Assembly (NCBI GenBank): GCA_000787465.1
Contig: JSYX01000292.1
Location: forward strand, 1-24,162
Length of the DNA stretch: 24,162 nucleotides
Reading direction: 5' to 3'
Source of the DNA: Thermomucor indicae-seudaticae
Taxonomy: Eukaryota > Mucoromycota > Mucoromycetes > Mucorales > Lichtheimiaceae
Position numbers and translations under genes: made by a program. Shown piece after piece: positions 13,001-23,880 of this stretch. The number at the start of each line of letters is the position of its first letter. The first letter of the stretch is position 1. The notes under the pieces are model-generated. The model was not told the origin of the DNA. It was given only the letters and a program-made list of their open reading frames with translations, and made no database searches.

Positions 13001-13598
13001 GTGCTATACATTAAAGGAAAGCGACATATTGCAGGGAGACTTTGGCGGAAATCATTCCAGAGGCGGAACGCGCTTACTTTACGCTAGCGGCATATCCAGA
13101 GAGTCCTGTGGTGCTCACACTTAAAAGAGGCAAGTAAAGCGCCAAACACAAAGGAAAATGTGTCCTAACGGCCTATCCAGTGAACTCGACAGAAACGCGC
13201 TTGCTCGACGTTGAACTCAAGATTCAGTGTCAAAACGAAAATGCTCTTTTACGCACGGAGGCTTCCATTCTGATGCGACTACAAGATATGCTTGTAGAAG
13301 ATGAAAGCGGACCCACTAATGGTATGAAGTACTTACTATTCCGTATCTGCTGCTGTTGCTCACAGTTGTCCTTTCTCTCTCTGCAGATAACACTGACTTT
13401 TTCCGAGATTACCAACTCCTCACTGAGGAAGTAGATAAACTCGAAGGTCTTTTCAGAGATCGTGAGGCTGGCCTGGATGGAAATGTGAGACACAAATTTT
13501 GGAAACCGTTAGCAGACGGTATCAAGAATCTGCGCAAATACCATCGACGAATGCTGCTCGGAACGATTAAACTTCCAGATGAAACGAGGACCAGCTAG
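10074..13598 (+). CDS. Large beta-propeller/coiled-coil protein, possibly FANCB/FAAP100-like
   Basis: Exons are 10074-10250, 10328-10485, 10549-10968, 11029-11125, 11177-11256, 11314-11422, 11478-11713, 11788-11913, 11997-12163, 12226-12358, 12424-12554, 12604-12970, 13035-13129, 13181-13321 and 13387-13598. The phases agree throughout, giving 882 aa. The first half has propeller-like strands (LFVSHDDGSVKSLCIGEDGS, MTVLLGLKDGSVIFRSIHGD, VLGSLGTMMLYSV). Then come a helical segment (VAEDEAVLQRAIEQTLNN), a beta-rich part (LPLYVSMHLSTDAL) and a C-terminal coiled coil (LLTEEVDKLEGLFRDREAG). Architecture and length resemble the Fanconi-anaemia core-complex proteins FANCB (859 aa) and FAAP100 (881 aa), which would place it in DNA-crosslink repair. 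This name is an inference without an alignment. Exon 3, and the donor chosen at 11914, are the least certain parts. Intron 13 is a GC-AG intron. Confidence 0.8.
13130..13180 (+). other. GC-AG intron
   Basis: The donor is GAG|GCAAGT, a consensus GC donor. The branch-like CCTAACG at 13164-13170 precedes the acceptor ATCCAG. Removing these 51 nt joins LTLKR to VNSTETRLLDVEL in frame; reading through meets TAA at 13136. Confidence 0.85.
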
Positions 13599-13827
13599 AT
13601 AAGCGTCTACATTATCCCCGTACATACGACTGAGCATAGCATATCGAAAACCTGCAAAGAACAGTACTACTGTAGAGAAGCGTTCAACATCTTAATAATA
13701 GTTAGTTTGCTAATGTAAAGAACGACCTTTGCAGTGTGTACAAATCATATCAATGATTTTGGCGTATTTTAATTGGGGGAATGGAGTACAGGGTTGGATA
13801 AAAAGGGGGACTCGATATACATCCAAA
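13599..13827. other. Convergent 3' intergenic spacer
   Basis: This spacer of 229 bp separates the stop of the 882-aa gene from the stop of VMA1 on the other strand. It should hold both 3' ends; TTAATAATAG at about 13691-13700 is a candidate AT-rich element. No gene is seen. Confidence 0.5.
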
Positions 13828-16637
<2,810 letters not shown>

Positions 16638-16774
16638 TGCAGAGTTTTCACAATGTTCAAGACTAAAGATGTGAACTAAACAGAAAAGGTGCTTGCGCCG
16701 TAAAAGTTGCGACACGGAGGGGTGTGGTGTGTCAAGTGCTGGCCAATTTTGTTTCGCCGCCAAAATCCACTCAC

Positions 16775-17885
16775 TCAAGACTGCAGTGCGTTCATAAATA
16801 TTGGAGCGCGCTCCACTTTGGAAGACTTGTTATAAGTAAACTGTAGACCAGGGAAAGAATAGCCTTTGTTCAACTTGTTGATATGTTCACGGCTTGTGCG
16901 AACGCCCTCTTTTAGCAGTGTATCATAGAGCGAAACAAGGTTGAGGGACAGAGGATATGCATCTTAAAGAGTGTTGATAATCGTTTGACTAAAGTCATAT
17001 GTAAAATTCCTCCTCTACCTCGGTATATGTTATTTCTGCATATCAGCGCAAGCGGTAGGATAAAGATTTGCTGTTTTTGTACGGCTTCTTAAATGGAACT
17101 GACGCACCTTGTTTACTACCGTTTGCGATGCTTCGGTCTTCAATATGACAAAGAATGGTTGGTTCGATACCTTGGTGTTATAGACAAATTTGTTAAAAGA
17201 AAATATGTAGGACTCATTGAAACGGTAGTTGTTGGCAGCGAAAGAGGGCATTTGTAAACCATCCAAGCCAACTGCCTTCAAGTTTTATATGAGTTGATTC
17301 CATGTGCTATACATGTACCGTAGACGCGGTACCCTCAATAAGTCCTTAAATGTATGTAATATGAACAGTCCTGCGTCACAGCAGCACCTTTGGGCGTCTT
17401 CAAGCGTTTTCTGCACAAGTACAGTTTCTGGCTACATAAGCAAGGATATCGTAAGCGTGTATCTTATCTTGTTGGAGGGCCACAGTGATAACCGCGGGAA
17501 CCGTTCGGCTTATGTAAGCGAGCTTTTTGAATAACAAGTAGGACTAGGCACATTGCCGCATAGATACACTGTAGAAACGAATTTGCAAGATTACCAAAAT
17601 TGGACCATGCAAAAGTGGAGTCAAAGCGTGATCCACCACGACATTTTCCCTTTGTGCAAGCTCTTTTCGGATATCGGTAGATCTAGTGCAGTCCGATCCG
17701 ATCCGACGTAATGTTTGTCCTTTGCATAGTTGTGCGAAACTGAGTGCGTGGTTCGTCAGATAGTCGAGCAAATCATGAGGATGCGACTTAAACGCAGAGA
17801 GCAGCCGCAAAGTCATAACTACAGAAACATGGTATACGTTGTCTTTTAACGCAACATACAAGGAACATTGACGCGCCCTGGGCAT
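16775..17885 (-). CDS. Unrecognised multi-exon gene upstream of VMA1
   Basis: The best start is ATG at 17885 (MPRARQCSLYVALKDNVYHV), because longer readings would overlap CDC34 exon 1. Exon 1 is 17885-17595, followed by a 51-nt intron. Exon 2 starts at 17543 (SYLLFKKLAYISRTVPAVIT... to about 17414). A later exon begins near 17281 (GLDGLQMPSFAANNYRF) and ends at 17107 or 17104. The last exon is 16962-16775 (AYPLSLNLVSLYDTLLKEGV ... to stop). A small exon near 17073-17020, reading QIFILPLALICRNNIYRD, may lie between the last two. The exact exon 2/3 junction is unresolved. No membrane span, catalytic motif or family is recognised. It is transcribed in the same direction as VMA1, with only 137 bp from its stop to the VMA1 ATG, so the VMA1 promoter must lie there or inside this gene. 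Confidence 0.6.
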
Positions 17886-17991
17886 TGCAAGTTCTGCATA
17901 GAACTGTGACTTTCTGGGTCGGGGTTGGAGCGAGAACCAAAAGGGAACCAGCAGCAGAAACGGGGAAGTGTTATTTGTCGTCAGCTTTCTA
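17886..17991. promoter_or_regulatory. Divergent promoter between the unknown gene and CDC34
   Basis: The two start codons face away from each other across only 106 bp. The spacer must carry both core promoters or their 5' leaders. No clear TATA box is visible. Confidence 0.45.
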
Positions 17992-19304
17992 ATGTCATCC
18001 TCTGCCGCCAACATTCTTCAGAGACAGTTCAAAGGTACCGCCCAATCTGAGCATAGCATCAAAAAATAGAACAGGAAATTAATCTGTTTGAACTTGCGAG
18101 ACAGAACTCACAAAAAACCCGGTTCCGGGTTTTGTGGTGGATCTAAAGAATGACAGCATCTTTGAATGGTAAAGCATTCCCGCCATTTATAAACTCCTAA
18201 AACTGGATTACTGATGAATACAAATGGGGTAGGGATGTTGCCATTATAGGATCGCCAAAAACCATCTACGAAGGTGGATACTTCAAGGTATGGTAGTCGC
18301 TTGTCCACATGCCGGTAGATTGCTAGATTGACATTCCATGGTGTAGGCCACCATGTCTTTCCCAAGCGATTACCCTTTCAATCCTCCAACTTTTAAGTTT
18401 AACCGTGAATTCTATCACCCTAATGGTCTGTTTAATGGTCCCCTTTGTCGTTGAAAGTCTAACTTATTTGTTCATTGTTAGTGTACCCGGATGGTCGGCT
18501 GTGTATCTCAATTCTGCATCCTCCTGGTGACGATCCTGTAAGCGGCGAGAAAGCAGAGGTAGTGTTCGCATTACATAATATTGCCATTGGAGTTTTTTCA
18601 TGCAAAGGAGTTAAAGATCGGAGATACTGAGACACGAGATATAATTTCCTCTCCGTGATTATTAGGAACGATGGAATCCGACACAGGTGAGGGAGAGAGC
18701 TATAGACATACCCGTTTTTTGACGAAGCTGAACTAAGCGATCTGCGCGTTGGCTGGACCATATATAGTCTGTAGAAAGTAAGTAAGCGCGTTGGCTATTG
18801 ATATCTGCATGGAGTCAACTAAGAACATTGTAGGCGTCCTAATATCGATCATTTCCCTTTTGGCGGATCCTAATTGCTCGAGTCCGGCAAATGTTGATGC
18901 GGGCGTACGTGTTGATCAAGACTATATATGCTATCGAAAGGTCATTGACATTGTTACTCTGTTAGGTCGCATATCGGAAGAATCGACCGCTATTTGACAG
19001 TATAGTAAGAAGTGAGTACCAAAGCCGCTTTATGCAACTCATCATTATTAAATAATGCACTGTAGGCCAAGTTGAAGAATCTAAAAAGGATATCCCGCCT
19101 GGGTTTGTAATGCCCAAGACTGAGAAGGATTTTATGATTGCAGCACCCAAGCAAATAGAAGATGACGATGATTTGTGAGTATAATAATGATAATGATCAA
19201 TGGTGTCTGGGCAGCTAGCTTATATGTAGTATAGTTGGTATGAGTCCGCGGAAGAAAGCGACTTTGTTGACGACGATGAGGATGACAATAGCTCGGACAA
19301 ATGA
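17992..19304 (+). CDS. CDC34: E2 ubiquitin-conjugating enzyme CDC34/UBE2R type
   Basis: CDC34 passes ubiquitin to substrates of SCF (cullin-RING) ligases, driving G1/S control in nucleus and cytosol. Exons are 17992-18034, 18105-18168, 18233-18287, 18347-18425, 18482-18558, 18666-18686, 18768-18777, 18834-18904, 18966-19011, 19066-19174 and 19235-19304, giving 214 aa. Visible features are the N-terminal helix MSSSAANILQRQFKEL, the YHPN motif, the catalytic Cys in GRLCISILHPPGDDP, and the acidic loop typical of this class (PPGDDPVSGEKAEERW). SVESVLISIISLLADPN, SPANVDAG and SKKDIPPGFVMP match the yeast protein closely. The acidic C-tail (WYESAEESDFVDDDEDDN) is the SCF-binding type but much shorter than in yeast. 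Exons 6 and 7 are only 21 and 10 nt. DIC1 starts 133 bp downstream. Confidence 0.96.
18666..18686 (+). other. 21-nt micro-exon of CDC34
   Basis: It encodes ERWNPTQ, the conserved segment after the acidic loop. It is flanked by introns of 107 nt (18559-18665) and 81 nt (18687-18767), the former being the longest in this gene. Confidence 0.85.
18768..18777 (+). other. 10-nt micro-exon of CDC34
   Basis: TCT-GTA-GAA-A encodes SVE plus the first base of the next Ser. It lies between ...ATATAG and GTAAGT. Without it the frame is lost, since joining CAG directly to GCGTCC meets TAA. With it the product reads NPTQSVESVLISI, as the family requires. Confidence 0.85.
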
Positions 19305-19437
19305 TGGACACATGTGTCCGAGTGCTCTTTCGCAGTTTAAAAATTCAATAAAGCATGTTCCTGAACCGAAAAATTTCTGCCGGTTTTCCTGCTTTTTCTC
19401 TCCCGCCCATTCGTTTTCTTTGCTGCTAGAGCTGATC

Positions 19438-20573
19438 ATGGCAACCGCAACGACCAAACGTCCTACTCCTTTCTATTTTGGCGGTGCTGCTTCGTGTGTA
19501 GCTGCTATGGTTGTGCACCCGTTCGACTTGACAAAAGTCCGCTTGCAGAACACGAAGGGAGCGAGCCAAAGTGGCATGTTCTCGACCATGATTAGCATCG
19601 CCAAAAATGAAGGGCTGTTACAACTGTACGCTGGCTTGTCCGCAAGTTTATTACGACAGGCGACCTATTCTACCGTGCGTTTCGGTGTCTATGAAAAGCT
19701 AAAGCAGTATATCATAAGTCGCCAAGACAGTAAATATATTTCCTTTTGTCCGGCTGTTTACGGCGCTCGGACGTTATTTGAAAGCTTATCATTCGTTTGT
19801 TCACAATCTAGACCCTACTATCTGGCATTTACTGTTTTGCTCGAGTACTGCAGGAGCACTTGGCGGCGCCTGTGGCAACCCTGGCGGTAATTGATTACCC
19901 GTGATAGGCTTCATTAGTGGGAAGATGCTAACATTTCCTTGTCACATTACTTTATCCAGATGTGGTAAACGTCAGAATGCAGAATGATGGACAGCTACCA
20001 CCTCATCAGCGACGCAACTATAAGCATGCGTTGGACGGAGTTATCCGGATAAGCCGTGAAGAAGGACTCAAGTCGCTTTTCCGTGGCATCGGGCCCAACG
20101 TGAACCGAGCGATCTTGATGACCTCTTCTCAATGCGTTTCGTATGACATTTTCAAGGATATGTTGCTTCGCTACACGCCGTTACAAGACGGTCTTATTGT
20201 GCACTTTTCGTCGAGTATGCTTGCGGTAAGTACGGAAGGCGGAAAATGAACATCGGGTTGGCACGGGGGGCTGACTCGTGCCCAGGGACTTGTTGCGACG
20301 ACGGTGTGCTCGCCTGTGGATGTGATCAAGACACGTATCATGAGCGCGAGTGGATCTGAACAACAGCGTCTTTCTTCGATTAGCATCATGACGCAAATGT
20401 ACAAAGCGGAAGGGGTTACATCATTTTTCAAAGGCTGGACGCCAGCATTTATTCGACTTGGACCACAGACGATCTTGACTTTTGTGGTCCTAGAGCAATT
20501 CAAAAAGTGGCATGCAGCGTGGCACGATAAGCGACAATTGTTGGCTACTCCTGCCAACAAAACTCTGTCGTGA
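19438..20573 (+). CDS. DIC1: Mitochondrial dicarboxylate carrier
   Basis: DIC1 exchanges malate or succinate for phosphate across the inner mitochondrial membrane, feeding gluconeogenesis and the TCA cycle. Exons are 19438-19729, 19812-19886, 19960-20225 and 20286-20573, giving 306 aa, the usual length for the family. The three tandem carrier repeats each show the PX(D/E)XX(K/R) signature: HPFDLTKVRLQ, NPGDVVNVRMQ and SPVDVIKTRIM. The second repeat, GNPGDVVNVRMQNDG, is close to the DIC1-specific form (GNPADVVN in yeast), which separates it from 2-oxoglutarate or citrate carriers. The segments EGLLQLYAGL, EGLKSLFRGI and EGVTSFFKGW close the three repeats. The ATG follows a pyrimidine-rich leader only 133 bp after the CDC34 stop. 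As is usual for this family, there is no cleaved presequence. Confidence 0.95.
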
Positions 20574-20869
20574 TCATCACCCAACCAAGCATTTCTCGCA
20601 TTTTATAGCATATTTATTCGCGTTCTTGCATTATGCATGTATATCCACCTTGTCATTGGCGCTTTCTTTTTCATAGACCTTTCATAGATGACCAGCAGAG
20701 TCTTTGCTCTAATAGAGTTTTTGATCCATGAGATATAGGTCTTTTCTTTGTCTGAATGTCTGAGCAAATGCAAAGATAGTTGGTAGTTTGCATGACGCAC
20801 GATTTTAAGTGACGGGGGTCGACTTATCTGTGTGCAGGAGCGACAACGTATACTTACCGCGCGATTTTG
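20574..20869. other. DIC1 3' region, no gene
   Basis: It holds the DIC1 3' end (TTTATAGCATATTTATTCG near 20600) and AT-rich sequence. A minus-strand frame continues through it from 21013 but loses protein character beyond 20880. Confidence 0.4.
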
Positions 20870-21346
20870 AACCGGTGTTGCCAACATGTGTATGCCCTCT
20901 TTTGCCAGTAGTCGCTGTATAACGTCAACATTCGCGTTTATGGCTGTTTCTTGGGATAACCTGCGTACATTGACTATGGAATAGGCACATCCGTCAACCA
21001 TTTCAGTGGGCACCAGATCGAAAAGTCTTTTCTCCTTTTTAGGAAAAAAATATTTCCGCCTTTCCGCCGCGGAAAATTAGTTGGGCCGATTTCCGCCGGA
21101 CGGAATATCTGGTCTATAATACCTTTGGCTCTACGTAAACCGTCTAATGCACACCATTTGTCTACATTAGCGCGCGCAATGCACACTGTTATTGACTCTT
21201 CTATTCTGCGGCCTACCTATCAACTACGTGAGAGGTATGATAATGGGCCCATAAAGGGGGTTGGAAATGCTTTGAAGCATTGTCGCAGTAATAAATACCT
21301 GTGTCTATAGAGGTTTACAAGCGTTTGTCTGCACCCGGCTTCCATT
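20870..21346 (-). pseudogene. Possible decayed gene, family unknown
   Basis: Two protein-like stretches lie in tandem on the minus strand. One is at about 21212-21124 and includes TVCIARANVDKWCALDGL. The other is at about 21030-20871, includes CAYSIVNVRRLSQETAINAN and QRLLAKEGIHMLATPVQNRA, and is followed by a good donor (GCG|GTAAGT). An ATG at 21346 opens MEAGCRQTLVNLYRH. The pieces are separated by the TTTCCGCC palindrome block, and I found no pair of splice sites that keeps the frame across it, so insertion and decay seem likelier than an intact gene. Confidence 0.25.
21049..21110. repeat. TTTCCGCC palindrome cluster
   Basis: Two direct TTTCCGCC units, a near-palindrome TTTCCGCCGCGGAAA (21061-21075) and a second imperfect one, TTCCGCCGGACGGAA (21091-21105), occur within 62 bp. 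The arrangement resembles the subterminal region of a small DNA transposon, but no outer ends were identified. Confidence 0.4.
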
Positions 21347-21413
21347 GTAGAATTGAGTTGTTGATGGTAGTGGCGTCCAGACGGAAGCGTTCCCCGATCG
21401 TCGCGACCGTTAT

Positions 21414-21542
21414 CTACAGTCCTTGTTCGATTTCAGCTTCTTCGTCAGTGGAAAACTCGTCAAAAGCTTCCTGAGAGTTATTTCCGGTGCTGGTTCTTCT
21501 TGCCTGGAGCATGTGCCATCCTCTGCTCTTTAGCGAAGACAT
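21414..21542 (-). CDS. Possible 42-aa acidic small protein or terminal exon
   Basis: An ATG ORF ends at TAG. Its basic N-terminus (MSSLKSRGWHMLQARRTSTG) leads to an acidic end (EAFDEFSTDEEAEIEQGL). The composition looks non-random, but there is no family match and no support from neighbours. It could be the tail of a decayed gene or chance. Confidence 0.2.
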   Translation of the reverse strand: MSSLKSRGWHMLQARRTSTGNNSQEAFDEFSTDEEAEIEQGL

Positions 21543-22140
21543 GCAGCCCGTTTCCTGGGATTAAGTCTGATCGAAGTCAATAAAACAATAAAGCAGTGAA
21601 ATGCAGCTGGCACGTTTATCCGGAGCAGCTGTCATCTATATACGCTGTGAGGCAACTCGTTCCGTATTGAACCATTTGCTCAAAACCGTCAACCCGCATC
21701 GATCCGAGTTAACAAAAAAGAGTCGTCTTTTGGAGTTTGGCATCCGTATCAGAGGTGATCACAGATCTTGCAATTTCTTGATGCATTTTTTGCTTGCGAC
21801 GCCAACCGTGGGTGGTGTCGCAATGACCAAGCGTCCAAATTGTGTGTGGGCACGTGCCGATTGGTGAAGTCGGAAGAGGCTCGTTGACAATCTGTCCAAT
21901 TTAGACAACACTCGTTTCAGTTGTGAATATTCGTTTCGTGTGGATATAGCTGACATGTGTTTGCTTCGTCCATGATCCTCATTTTTTTTTTGTTAGGCTG
22001 GAGTAAAGCCGCCATGATCCTCATAACCGCCTTAATTGGTTTCCTAGTTGTGTAATCGTGCACTTTCTGGCGAGACCAACGAGGCGAGGTAAGGCACGAT
22101 TACTTACACTAAGATGCGATCCAGGTTATACAGAAAACGT
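21543..22140. other. Intergenic, short repeats only
   Basis: No gene is supported. A plus-strand ORF (21601-21867, QLARLSGAAVIYIRCEATRS...) and an overlapping minus-strand ORF (21759-21956) compete for the same DNA, and neither has a recognisable motif. The 13-bp sequence CCATGATCCTCAT occurs twice, at 21970-21982 and 22012-22024. Confidence 0.35.
22053..22102. repeat. Inverted repeat with 32-nt loop
   Basis: TAATCGTGC at 22053-22061 pairs perfectly with GCACGATTA at 22094-22102, and partial pairing continues outward (TTGTG with TTACAC). It might be a foldback or the footprint of a small element. Confidence 0.4.
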
Positions 22141-22258
22141 TCATTTCTGAAGAAGGGAACGGAATGAAAACGACGTCAGCTCATCTTGAGCTTGCGCTTC
22201 GAGGATGTTCTTAGCATCAGCAGGGTCAGGCAACACGTAACCAGAAAGCAACTTCACC
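22141..22258 (-). pseudogene. Orphan terminal exon-like segment
   Basis: On the minus strand, an acceptor-like TATTGTAG is followed by a 38-residue frame (VKLLSGYVLPDPADAKNILE, then AQAQDELTSFSFRSLLQK) ending in TGA. It has strong protein character. Upstream, only about 150 bp remain before the ADH stop codon and no matching exon is seen, so this may be the 3' relic of a lost gene or an alternative last exon. The family is not recognised. Confidence 0.35.
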
Positions 22259-22408
22259 CTACAATATATATGCTATTTGTGAACCAGTACGAGGCATCTC
22301 CATTATAGATGGTTGCAAAGTGGGAATGGTTTATGCGCAATAAATTAAAACAATGCATTGGGTGTGTGCTATGGATATTCACAGAGAAGGCTTTGGGTCG
22401 TGCAATAT

Positions 22409-23587
22409 TCAATTTTCGAGCACGATACGGTATCTAGGCTTGCCATCGCGCATTGCCTGAACAGCAGCCGGGGCATCTTTCATGGAGTACTTGTTGATCC
22501 ATGGTCGTACGCCAGTCGCAGCAGCAAACTTCAGCATGTCCTCAATATCGTTAGGCGAACCAATGAAGGAGCCGACGAGGGAGATCTGGCGGACAGCCAA
22601 GAGACCGGCGGGGATGCCCTTGAGAGGTTCTTCTGGCAGAGCAACCATGATAAAGTAACCGTTTGCCTTGATCAAGCGCAGGTACATAGGCCAGTCAAAC
22701 TTGTTGCTAAAGTTTGTGCAAACGATATGAGTAAAAGTGCCAGCGTGCTTGTTCAAGGCGTCCTTGTCGCTCGTGATTACATAGTCATCGCAACCCAGGG
22801 CTTTCGCATCTTCGCGCTTGCGGTCGGAACTGGACAAGGCCACGACTTGAGCGCCCATGGCCTTGGCCCACTGGACGGCAAAGTGGCCCAGACCACCGAT
22901 ACCAATGACACCGACCTTGTCACCGGGCTTGACGCCGTAGCGCTTCAGGGGAGCATAGGTCGTGACACCGGCGCAAAGGAAAGTGGCAGCAATGTCGTTT
23001 GGCATTTCGTCAGGAATACGGAAAACGAAGCGCTGATGGCCTCTCCATTTGGTAGCGTAACCACCATACGTCTTGTCACCGTTCTGCCAGCGGTCATTGT
23101 AGGTCAGGACGGTCTTGACCTCGCAAATGTTTTCTAGGCCGTTCTTGCAGTTGGTGCACTCCAAACAGGAACCGCACTGGGCACCAATACCGACGCGGTC
23201 GCCGACCTTGATGTTCTTAACGTTTGGGCCGACCTTGGTAACCACACCAGTGATCTATGTATAATAAAAGAGGGTGTTATTAAACAATCTGTAATGTTCT
23301 CATACGGTGATAAACGACACATACCTCGTGTCCGACAACGCAGGGATACTCAGTGGGACCCCATCCACTGTCCATCACGTGGATATCAGAACCGCAGATA
23401 CCACAGTGCGTAACGTTGATCTCTACATCATCGTCTTCAAACTGCTTGAGAGGAAATTCACGCCATTCAAGGGGTTGATCTACATTACAGTTGCCAATTA
23501 ATAATTGCAGGGACGTAGAGCTTAATTATTTATGCAAGACATACCTTTGCCGGTGCAGGCCCAACCGTGGAAAGTATCAGCAGACAT
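22409..23587 (-). CDS. Zinc NADP(H)-dependent alcohol dehydrogenase, ADH6/CAD type
   Basis: Reduces aliphatic, cinnamyl or furfural-type aldehydes to alcohols with NADPH (family knowledge); cytosolic. Exons are 23587-23545, 23479-23325 and 23254-22409, giving 347 aa. It has the catalytic-zinc residues Cys in HCGICGSDIH and His in GHE, and the structural-zinc cysteines in CGSCLECTNCKNGLENIC. The Rossmann motif is GIGGLGHFAVQWAKAMGA. After beta-B the sequence SSSDRKREDA has Ser and Arg/Lys where NADP-specific yeast Adh6 does, so NADP(H) preference is inferred. The C-terminus RYRIVLEN ends the domain normally. The start ATG gives MSADTFHGWACTGKD, typical of the family. The whole third exon is open on the opposite strand as well, which is a shadow. 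A TATA box lies 58 bp upstream. Confidence 0.95.
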
Positions 23588-23644
23588 GACTTTTAGATAG
23601 TGGGATAATGTTCAGTTGATAAAGCCTGATAAGGCGGTCGCCGC

Positions 23645-23652
23645 TTTATATA
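23645..23652 (-). promoter_or_regulatory. TATA box of the alcohol dehydrogenase gene
   Basis: On the minus strand TATATAAA lies 58 bp before the ATG, within a GC-rich context. This is a standard core-promoter distance and suggests a regulated, stress-type promoter (inference). Confidence 0.6.
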
Positions 23653-23851
23653 GCTTTTTTTCATCATATCAAGTGGATTTGTAATCCAATTCTGATGGAA
23701 AAAGTTTTTTTACGTCCAGAACCTAACCTATAGAACGAGAAGGAAAAAGCGTTCCTAACGGGTTCTCCGATCTTGACAGCGGAACAAACTTTTTCCCAAT
23801 TGCAATTTCATCATCCGCGTCGCACAGCTTCTGTGCTTTATGCCGGTGTAT

Positions 23852-23864
23852 GGTGCCAGGCACC
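23852..23864. repeat. 13-bp perfect palindrome
   Basis: GGTGCC-A-GGCACC lies just downstream of the Fanzor-like reading frame. It could be part of that element's 3' border or be unrelated. Confidence 0.4.
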
Positions 23865-23880
23865 TATAAATGTCATAAGT

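Noticed and set aside
17030..17110. Read-through reading ending RTKTANLYPTACADMQK in the unknown gene
   Set aside because: The frame closes without joining the well-formed last exon; splicing into AYPLSLNLV gives a longer consistent product.
17886..18014. Longer start (MLAAEDDIRK...) for the unknown minus-strand gene
   Set aside because: It would overlap CDC34 exon 1, whose MSSSAANILQRQFKEL start is well supported; the residues are the antisense of that exon.
19240..19437. N-terminal extension of the dicarboxylate carrier from ATG 19240
   Set aside because: This stretch overlaps the last CDC34 exon out of frame and the pyrimidine-rich leader; carriers of this family begin at MATATTKRPTPFYFGGA-like positions.
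22358..23137. 259-aa plus-strand ORF overlapping the alcohol dehydrogenase
   Set aside because: It is the antisense shadow of a conserved, codon-biased ADH exon and has no motif of its own.
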